NCBI RefSeq assembly: GCF_016429255.1
Contig: NZ_JAELUG010000027.1
Coordinates: 1-59,831, forward strand
Direction: 5' to 3'
Length of the DNA: 59,831 bases
DNA from: Rhizobium sp. ASV8
GTDB lineage: Bacteria; Pseudomonadota; Alphaproteobacteria; Rhizobiales; Rhizobiaceae
Shown here: one piece after another, positions 53,396 through 59,831 of the stretch
How positions within the stretch are numbered: the first letter of the stretch is position 1
Layout: each line of letters opens with the position of its first letter
Notes under the pieces: generated by a model
Database searches by the model: none
The model's input: the letters and a program-made list of their open reading frames with translations, nothing else
Told to the model about the DNA's origin: nothing
Program-made: the position numbers and the translations under genes

Positions 53396-54355
53396 TTAGT
53401 AACCCAGGTTGCGATCCACCAGATGCTGTAGCGCTTCGCCTCGCTCGAAGCGGGCAATCTGCTCCTCGACGTGGCGCATCAGCGCCTTTTCGTCCGACAC
53501 TGCGGAATCATGCGGCGTGATGATGACACCGTCTACGCCCCAGAGCGGATCGTCCGTTGCCAGCGGTTCGACGGCGAAGACATCGAGCGAAGCACCGCCG
53601 AGAATGCCCGTCCCGATCGCCGAGACAATATCGGCCGACACCTGGCTCTTGCCGCGGCCGGCATTGATGAAGACCGGCTTGCCCAGGGCGCCGTTGCGAC
53701 GGAGCCTGGTAAAGAGCGAGGTGTTGTAGATCCCGGTCGTCTCCGGTGTCAGCGGCAGCAGGCCGACAAGGATGTCGGTACGCCCCAGAAACGCATCGAG
53801 CCCGCTGGCGTCGAAGGTTTCCGTGCCGTCGATCTGCTTTTGGGTGCGGGACCAGCCGATGACGTTGAAACCCATGACCTTCAATTTCGCAAGCGCATCA
53901 CAGCCGAGAACGCCGAGACCCATGACGCCAACCGTAACATCGGCTGCTTCCGGACCATGCTGCGGCGCCCATAGGCGCTGGCGCTGGTTCCTGAAATGAC
54001 CCTGAACATCCCTCAGATGCATCAGGCATTGCATGACGACCCATTCGCTCATGCGCGTGGTCAGGCTGCGATCGACGAAGCGGACGATCGGAACGTTGGG
54101 CAGGCCGGCGATGGACATCATCGAATCGACGCCGGCGCCGCCGGAGAAGATGACCTTCAGATTGGGTGCGCGCTGAAAAAGATCGGCATCCGGCTTCCAG
54201 AGCAACGCGTAGTCGACCTGCGAGAGATCCGTGCTCTTGCTGGCAGGGTCGGCGAGATTGATGCTGCCGCGATCGGGAAAGGCCGTCTCGAGAGATTTGG
54301 CGATTGCGGCGGGATCGAATTTGAGGTCGACGAGAACGGGGCTTTTGGCCGGCAT
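53396..54355 (-). CDS. 2-hydroxyacid dehydrogenase (GhrA-like glyoxylate/hydroxypyruvate reductase)
   Basis: This 319-residue NAD(P)-dependent enzyme has the nucleotide fold GLGVLG at about residue 147 and catalytic Arg in NAGRGKSQV, Glu in VFAVEPLA and His in ITPHDSAV, in the usual order. The NADP preference suggested by GWSRTQKQ is typical of glyoxylate reductases. It lies 11 bases after the peptide ABC ATPase gene, so it may be the last gene of the yej-type operon. A functional link to the importer is not evident. Confidence 0.9.
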   Translation of the reverse strand: MPAKSPVLVDLKFDPAAIAKSLETAFPDRGSINLADPASKSTDLSQVDYALLWKPDADLFQRAPNLKVIFSGGAGVDSMMSIAGLPNVPIVRFVDRSLTTRMSEWVVMQCLMHLRDVQGHFRNQRQRLWAPQHGPEAADVTVGVMGLGVLGCDALAKLKVMGFNVIGWSRTQKQIDGTETFDASGLDAFLGRTDILVGLLPLTPETTGIYNTSLFTRLRRNGALGKPVFINAGRGKSQVSADIVSAIGTGILGGASLDVFAVEPLATDDPLWGVDGVIITPHDSAVSDEKALMRHVEEQIARFERGEALQHLVDRNLGY

Positions 54356-54366
54356 GGCGGTGGGCT

Positions 54367-56004
54367 CTATTGCTGGATGGCGGCGGTCGGCACCGCCTCG
54401 ATGTTGAATGCTGCGGCGAGCAGTGCCTTGGTGTAATCTTCTTGCGGCGCGCGGAAAATATCGGCCGAGGCCCCCTGCTCCACCACCTTGCCGAACCGCA
54501 TGACGATCAGCTCGTTGGCGAGCGCCTTCACCACTTTCAGGTCATGGCTGATGAAGAGATAGGCAAGATCATGCTTTTTCTGGAGGTCGCGCAGCAAATC
54601 GACCACCTGCGCCTGCACGCTCATATCGAGCGCTGAGGTCGGCTCGTCCAGCATGACGAAGCGGGGTTTCAGCACCATGGCGCGAGCAATGGCGATGCGC
54701 TGACGCTGGCCACCGGAGAATTCGTGAGGATAACGCCAGCGAGTGGAGGGATCGAGGCCGACCTCCTCCAGCGCCCAGCAGACGCGCTTGTCGCGCTCGT
54801 CGGCCGAAAGCGACCGCTCATGAACCTTGAGCCCCTCTGCGATGATTTCGCCCACCGACATGCGCGGGCTGAGCGATCCGTAGGGATCCTGGAAAACCAC
54901 CTGAAGCTGATTGCGCAACGGCCGCATCTCGCGGAATGAATAGCCGGCTATATCTTTCCCCACGAAGCTGATGCGCCCTTGGGAGGATATGAGCCGGGCG
55001 AGCGCCAACCCCAGTGTCGTCTTGCCTGAGCCGGATTCGCCGACCACACCGAGCGTCTGGCCGGCCCGGAGTTTCAGATCAATGCCATCGACCGCCTTCA
55101 CATGATCGACGACCTTGCGCATGAAGCCGGCCTTGATCGGGAACCAGACACGAATGTCGTTGCCTTCCATGACCACGGGCTTGCCGTTGTCGCTCGCCGG
55201 CGGCTCGCCGCGCGGCTCGGCGGCCAGCAGATGGCGGGTGTAGTCATGCTGCGGTCGGGTGAAGACGTCTTCCACCGTGCCCGTCTCGACGATACGGCCC
55301 TTGGTCATCACGCAAACGCGGTCGGCGAATTTGCGGACAATACCGAGGTCGTGGGTGATGAACAGCATCGACATACCGTGCTGCCCCTTGAGTTCGCGCA
55401 GCAGTTCGAGGATCTGCGCCTGCACCGTCACGTCGAGCGCCGTGGTCGGCTCGTCGGCGATCAGCAATTCCGGGCGGTTGGCGAGCGCCATGGCAATCAT
55501 GACGCGCTGGCGCTGACCTCCGGACAGCTCGTGCGGATAAGCCTTGAGGCGCTTTTCCGGCTCGCGGATGCCGACCTGGTTCAAAAGCTCCAGCGTGCGC
55601 TTGCGTGCCGCATCGCCGGTCATGCCCTGATGCAGGGCCAGGATCTCGCTGATCTGCTTCTCGATCGAATGCAGCGGATTGAGCGAGGTCATCGGCTCCT
55701 GGAAGATCATCGTGATATCGTTGCCGCGCACGGCGCGCAGCTCGTTGTCCGACGCCCGCAAGAGATCCTTGCCCTTGAACAGGATTTCGCCGGACGGATG
55801 GCTGGCGGCCGGATAGGGCAAAAGCTTCAGGATCGAATTGGCCGAGACTGACTTGCCCGAGCCGGATTCGCCGACCAATGCGACGACCTCGCCCCTATGG
55901 ATATCGAAGGAAACGCCGTCGACAGCAATCGAGGTGTGTCCGCCCTGACCAAAGGCGACCGACAGATTGCGAACGGACAATAGCGGAGTGGAGTTTTCGC
56001 TCAT
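54367..56004 (-). CDS. yejF: YejF-like peptide ABC transporter ATPase (two fused ABC domains)
   Basis: This 545-residue ATPase has two complete cassettes, each with Walker A ([10 protein letters not shown] and [11 protein letters not shown]) and signature (LSGGQRQRV and FSGGQRQRI), plus the oligopeptide-type C-terminal extensions. It starts at the ATG at 56004, overlapping the YejE stop (ATGA). It powers the YejB/YejE permease pair. Confidence 0.95.
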   Translation of the reverse strand: MSENSTPLLSVRNLSVAFGQGGHTSIAVDGVSFDIHRGEVVALVGESGSGKSVSANSILKLLPYPAASHPSGEILFKGKDLLRASDNELRAVRGNDITMIFQEPMTSLNPLHSIEKQISEILALHQGMTGDAARKRTLELLNQVGIREPEKRLKAYPHELSGGQRQRVMIAMALANRPELLIADEPTTALDVTVQAQILELLRELKGQHGMSMLFITHDLGIVRKFADRVCVMTKGRIVETGTVEDVFTRPQHDYTRHLLAAEPRGEPPASDNGKPVVMEGNDIRVWFPIKAGFMRKVVDHVKAVDGIDLKLRAGQTLGVVGESGSGKTTLGLALARLISSQGRISFVGKDIAGYSFREMRPLRNQLQVVFQDPYGSLSPRMSVGEIIAEGLKVHERSLSADERDKRVCWALEEVGLDPSTRWRYPHEFSGGQRQRIAIARAMVLKPRFVMLDEPTSALDMSVQAQVVDLLRDLQKKHDLAYLFISHDLKVVKALANELIVMRFGKVVEQGASADIFRAPQEDYTKALLAAAFNIEAVPTAAIQQ

Positions 56005-57155
56005 CGGAAGGTCTTCCTCGGATCGAAGGCGTCGCGCACGGCCTCGCCGATAAAAATCAGCAGCGACAGCATGATCGACATGGTGAAGAAGGCCGAAAGC
56101 CCAAGCCACGGAGCTTGCAGGTTGGACTTGCCCTGGGCGATCATCTCACCCAACGACGGCGAGCCGGGCGGCATGCCGAAGCCCAGAAAATCGAGCGAAG
56201 TCAAAGTGGAGATCGAGCCCGACAGGATGAAGGGAACGAACGTCAGTGTTGCCACCATCGCATTCGGCAGCAGGTGGCGATACATGATGGTGCGGTTGTT
56301 GACGCCGAGCGCGCGGGCGGCACGCACATATTCGAAATTGCGTGCCCGCAGGAATTCGGCGCGTACGACGCCGACAAGCCCCACCCAGGAAAACAGCAGC
56401 AATATGCCGAGCAGGATGAAGAAGCCGGGCGGCAGAACCGAGGCGATGATCAACAGGATGTAGAGCACCGGCATCGACGACCAGATTTCGATGAAGCGCT
56501 GCATCAAAAGGTCGGTCCATCCGCCGAAATAGCCCTGTATCGCGCCGGCGCAGACGCCGACGACAGCCGAGCAGATGGTCAGCGCCAGGCCGAACAACAC
56601 CGAGATGCGGAAGCCGTAGATCAGGCGGGCGAGGACGTCGCGCGCCTGGTCATCTGTGCCGAGCCAGTTGAAATTGCTCCAGTTGCAGTTCGGGTCGGAA
56701 ATGCCGCCGGTATAACCGGAGCAGCGCTTTTCCTTGCTCATCGCCCAGAAAGGCGGGGTCGGCGCAGACATTCCGGTGGGCAGATTGGAATTGGCGGTCT
56801 GATAGGAATAGTGGATCGGCGGCCAGATCATCCAGCCATTGGCATTGATCTCGTCCTGAATGTCCTGGGCGCGATAGTCCGTCTGCGCCAGGAAGCCGCC
56901 GAACTTTTCCTCCGGATAGTCGACGAATACAGGCGCGAGGATCTCGCCCTTGTAGGAGATGAGGATCGGCCGGTCGTTGACGATGAATTCGGCGCCGAGG
57001 CTGAGCACGAACAGGACGAGGAAGATCCAGAGCGACCAGTATCCCCGTCGGTTCGCCCTGAAATTCTCCCAGCGACGCAGATTGGTCGGCGAGAACAGGC
57101 CCTTGCGCGGCGGCTTTTCGATCGGCGTGGAAGCCGGAGTGCTGGCTGCGTCCAT
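56001..57155 (-). CDS. yejE: YejE-like peptide ABC transporter permease
   Basis: This 384-residue protein has a hydrophilic N-terminus, a membrane segment at about 43-60, a large periplasmic insert and a C-terminal BPD_transp_1 domain with RNFEYVRAARALGVNNRTIM as the ATPase-contacting EAA loop. The large insert between the first and second membrane segments is characteristic of YejE. The ATG at 57155 overlaps the YejB stop (ATGA). A longer frame to 57605 runs through the yejB gene and is rejected. Confidence 0.94.
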   Translation of the reverse strand: MDAASTPASTPIEKPPRKGLFSPTNLRRWENFRANRRGYWSLWIFLVLFVLSLGAEFIVNDRPILISYKGEILAPVFVDYPEEKFGGFLAQTDYRAQDIQDEINANGWMIWPPIHYSYQTANSNLPTGMSAPTPPFWAMSKEKRCSGYTGGISDPNCNWSNFNWLGTDDQARDVLARLIYGFRISVLFGLALTICSAVVGVCAGAIQGYFGGWTDLLMQRFIEIWSSMPVLYILLIIASVLPPGFFILLGILLLFSWVGLVGVVRAEFLRARNFEYVRAARALGVNNRTIMYRHLLPNAMVATLTFVPFILSGSISTLTSLDFLGFGMPPGSPSLGEMIAQGKSNLQAPWLGLSAFFTMSIMLSLLIFIGEAVRDAFDPRKTFR

Positions 57156-58246
57156 CACACATCCCTCCGCTCGAAGTCGATGCGCGGATCGATCCAGGTG
57201 TAGATCAGGTCGGAAACGAGGCTGACGACGAGGCCGAGCAACGAGAAGATGAACAGCGTCGCGAATACCACCGGATAGTCGCGCTGGACGACGGAGAGAT
57301 AGCTCAGACGGCCGAGACCATCGAGCGAGAAGATATTCTCGATCAGTAGCGAGCCGGTGAAGAAGGCGTGGATGAAGGCGCCGGGAAAGCCGGCGATGAC
57401 GATGAGCATGGCGTTTCGGAACACATGTCCATAAAGCACGCGCCGTTCGGAAAGCCCCTTGGCGCGGGCGGTGATGACATATTGCTTCTTGATCTCTTCG
57501 ATGAAGGAATTCTTGGTGAGCAGCGTCGTTGTGGCGAAGGCTGCGAGCGACAGCGAAATCAGCGGCAGCACCAGATGCCAGAAATAATCGAGAATCTTCT
57601 GCCACCAGTTGAGATCGGCGAAATTATCGGAGACGAGGCCACGTAGCGGGAACCAATCGAAGAAGGAGCCGCCGGCGAACAGCACGATCAGCATGATGCC
57701 GAACAGGAAGCTCGGAACGGCATAACCGATGATGATGATGCCCGACGTCCAGACATCGAATGTCGATCCGTCCTGAACCGCCTTGCGGATGCCGAGCGGA
57801 ATGGAGATCGTATAGGAAAAGAGCAGGATCCAGACGCCAAGCGAAATCGACACTGGCAGCTTCTGCCCGATGAGGTCGAGGACCGTCGTATTGCGGAAAA
57901 AGCTCTCGCCGAAATCGAAGCGGATATAGTTCCACATCATCTGGCCGAAGCGTTCGAGCGGCGGCTTGTCGAAGCCGAACTGCTTGTCGAGCTTGGCGAT
58001 CAGCTCGGGGTCGAGCCCTTGCGCACCACGATATTTCGAGCTGCTGTCGTCGAAGGCCTGTTGAGCGAGCATGTCGGTGCCGCCGGACAGACGGCCGCTG
58101 GCATTGTCGCCCTGCCCGGTCAGCTGCGCGATGACCTGCTCGACAGGCCCGCCCGGCGCAAACTGGACGATGGTAAAGGAAATCGCCATGATGCCGACGA
58201 TGGTCGGGATCATCAGCAGCAGGCGTCGCAGGATATAGGCGCCCAT
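57155..58246 (-). CDS. yejB: YejB-like peptide ABC transporter permease
   Basis: This 363-residue inner-membrane permease has an N-terminal segment ([20 protein letters not shown]), an insert at residues 30-90 and the BPD_transp_1 domain at about 130-350. It lies 182 bases after the binding-protein gene and overlaps yejE. In enteric bacteria YejABEF imports peptides including microcin C, and in Sinorhizobium and Brucella relatives it affects sensitivity to defensin-like peptides. The role here is inferred. Confidence 0.94.
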   Translation of the reverse strand: MGAYILRRLLLMIPTIVGIMAISFTIVQFAPGGPVEQVIAQLTGQGDNASGRLSGGTDMLAQQAFDDSSSKYRGAQGLDPELIAKLDKQFGFDKPPLERFGQMMWNYIRFDFGESFFRNTTVLDLIGQKLPVSISLGVWILLFSYTISIPLGIRKAVQDGSTFDVWTSGIIIIGYAVPSFLFGIMLIVLFAGGSFFDWFPLRGLVSDNFADLNWWQKILDYFWHLVLPLISLSLAAFATTTLLTKNSFIEEIKKQYVITARAKGLSERRVLYGHVFRNAMLIVIAGFPGAFIHAFFTGSLLIENIFSLDGLGRLSYLSVVQRDYPVVFATLFIFSLLGLVVSLVSDLIYTWIDPRIDFERRDV

Positions 58247-58428
58247 CAGCCGGCCGCCCCCTCGAAGAGGACTATTTCCCGCTTCGCCTCAATCCATCTG
58301 TCGATCAATTCACATTCCCTTCCGCCGGCCCTTCCGCCGAATTGAAACCGGCGCAGTCATATCAGCTTGAAATTATCCGAATCAGCCCGAGCATTTGGCG
58401 GCAGCGAGCCCCTTATTGCAAGAGAGGC

Positions 58429-59831
58429 TCACTTTCCGGCGCTTTTCGACCACCAGACCTCGGGGAAGCCGATCGAGTAATAGGGCAGTTCGGGCAGATG
58501 CTCGAACTTGTCCCAGTAGGCGATCCTGGTTGTCGTCCCGTAGAACATCGGCACAACATAGTGGTGAGCGAGCAGCACGCGGTCGAGCGCCTTGACCGTC
58601 GCGTCCTTCTCGGCCACATCCTTCGCAAAGATCACCTTCTGGATGAGGGCGTCGATGCCGGGATCGACTATGCCGGCATAGTTGCGGGATCCCTGACGGT
58701 CGGCAGCGGCCGAGCCCCAGTAGTCGGCCTGCTCGTTGCCGGGGTTGAGCGTCTGTCCCCACACGACCCAGATCATGTCATAATCAAAGCTGCGAATGCG
58801 ATTGATGTATTGCGAGGTATCGACCGTCCGGATGCTGGCGTCGATGCCGATGCGCTTCAGGCTCTGGATGTACGGCAGCACCGACCGTTCCTGCGAGGCA
58901 CTGCCGAGCAGAAGCTCCAGCGTAAACGGCTGGCCGGTCTGCGCATTCACCATCTTGTTGCCCTTGAGAACCCAGCCAGCATCCTTGAACAAGGAGATGG
59001 CCTTGCGGAAATTGTCGCGCGTTTTCTGCGCGTCGCCGCCGACGGGATTGGCAAAAGGAGTTGTGAAGACGTCCGCAGGCACCTTGTCCTTGACGCTGTT
59101 CAGGACATCGAGCTCTCCGCCTTGCGGCAATCCGGACGAGGCGAATTTCGTGCCGAAGAAAAAGCTGTCGACACGCGTCAATTTTCCGAAAGCGAGCGTC
59201 CGATTCATCTCCTCGAAATCATAGGCGTAGCTCAGAGCCTCGCGGACGCGCTCGTCCTTGAAGCGATCACGCCGCATGTTGGGAACGAGCGCCTGCATGA
59301 TTCCGACTGAGCGCAGCGAGTTGGGAAGCTCTTCACGCTTGATGCGACCGTCCTTGGCGGCTGGAAAATCGTAGCCCGTCACCCAGTGGCTTGTCGAATT
59401 GTCCTGCCAGTAGTCGATAGCACCGCCCCGAAACGCCTCGAACGCGACGTCGTTGTCTGAGAAATAGACATAGTTTATCGCGCCGAAATTGTTCTCGCCG
59501 ACATTGACCGGCAGGTTCTTGCCCCAATAATCGTCCCGCAACTCGTAGCGGATTGAAGCACCCGGCTGCACGGAAGCGATCTTGTACGGGCCGGACCCCA
59601 TGACCGGCTCAAGGGTCGTGCGGGAGATATCGCGTGGCTTGCCATCAGGCCCGTTTGCCTCCCACCAGTGCTTCGGCAGGATGGTAAGCTGGCCGAGGAT
59701 CGAAGGCAGCTCGCGATTGCCCTTCTCATCGAAATGGAAGGTGATGTCGCGCTCGCCGGTCTTTTCAGCGCTTACGACATGAGCATAATAGCTTGTGGCC
59801 AGCGGATTGAGCTCTTTGGTCTTCTCGAAGC
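58429..59831 (-). CDS. yejA: YejA-like peptide-binding protein of ABC importer (C-terminal part, cut by window edge)
   Basis: About 467 codons of an SBP_bac_5 family protein run off the right edge, without the signal peptide. Visible motifs are LGQLTILPKHWWEANG, the family VMGSGPYKIASVQPG and the AINYVYFSDNDVAFEAFRGG region. In the C-terminal part, YYSIGFPEVWW precedes the stop. It is the probable substrate receptor of the YejB/E/F system, first in the operon. Confidence 0.93.
   Translation of the reverse strand, partial: FEKTKELNPLATSYYAHVVSAEKTGERDITFHFDEKGNRELPSILGQLTILPKHWWEANGPDGKPRDISRTTLEPVMGSGPYKIASVQPGASIRYELRDDYWGKNLPVNVGENNFGAINYVYFSDNDVAFEAFRGGAIDYWQDNSTSHWVTGYDFPAAKDGRIKREELPNSLRSVGIMQALVPNMRRDRFKDERVREALSYAYDFEEMNRTLAFGKLTRVDSFFFGTKFASSGLPQGGELDVLNSVKDKVPADVFTTPFANPVGGDAQKTRDNFRKAISLFKDAGWVLKGNKMVNAQTGQPFTLELLLGSASQERSVLPYIQSLKRIGIDASIRTVDTSQYINRIRSFDYDMIWVVWGQTLNPGNEQADYWGSAAADRQGSRNYAGIVDPGIDALIQKVIFAKDVAEKDATVKALDRVLLAHHYVVPMFYGTTTRIAYWDKFEHLPELPYYSIGFPEVWWSKSAGK

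Noticed and set aside
56001..57605. Longer version of the YejE permease starting near 57605
   Set aside because: The extra 150 codons run out of frame through yejB and have no membrane or family character. The ATG at 57155 overlaps the yejB stop properly.

Overview
The window looks like about 60 kb of a Rhizobium-type alphaproteobacterial chromosome (Rhizobiaceae). The grounds are the GC-rich coding bias, the Tad/Cpa pilus gene set in rhizobial order, a yejABEF-type peptide importer, an AttM/BlcC-like lactonase that closely resembles the Agrobacterium enzyme, a RIME-like intergenic palindromic element, and a second intergenic palindrome seen three times. I see no insertion sequence, integrase, phage gene or CRISPR array.

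Layout. 0-4.3 kb: an Lrp/AsnC regulator (cut by the left edge) divergent from an EamA-type exporter, a small unknown gene, and a pepA / NlpC-P60 / MarR set. 4.5-17.3 kb: a Tad (Flp) pilus locus. tadD stands alone on the plus strand. A long minus-strand series runs pilin, cpaA, cpaB, cpaC, cpaD, cpaE, cpaF(tadA), tadB, tadC. A second plus-strand group holds a stand-alone secretin N-domain protein and two TadE-like pseudopilins. CtrA-like boxes and a stem-loop after the pilin gene suggest cell-cycle control and differential expression. 17.4-29.1 kb: nucleoside salvage. deoB-add and upp lie on the plus strand and converge on a minus-strand operon (BMP binding protein, ABC ATPase, two permeases, cdd, PNP, deoA after deoC) for nucleoside import and breakdown to bases and pentose phosphates.

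29.4-48.4 kb: a tRNA-Ser(GGA), then an accessory-looking stretch made of transcription regulators paired with one or two enzymes or transporters: LysR/nitrilase, XRE/SDR, methyltransferase, NmrA-like, LysR/AHL lactonase, HxlR/MFS, Rrf2/flavoprotein disulfide reductase, isochorismatase, LysR/TauE, hydrolase, old yellow enzyme-SDR, and LacI. Several pairs have visible palindromic operators between them. 48.5-59.8 kb: a large MscS-type channel, a DUF1444 protein, pncB, a GhrA-like 2-hydroxyacid dehydrogenase and the yejABEF-like oligopeptide ABC importer, whose binding-protein gene runs off the right edge.

Most genes belong to well-known families. The less expected material is in small structures: the orphan secretin domain in the pilus locus, attenuator-like hairpins after the pilin and BMP genes, triple LacI operators facing a short unrecognised reading frame, twin dyads between hxlR and its MFS target, and the two repeat families. 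I did not find an obvious new defence or toxin system.
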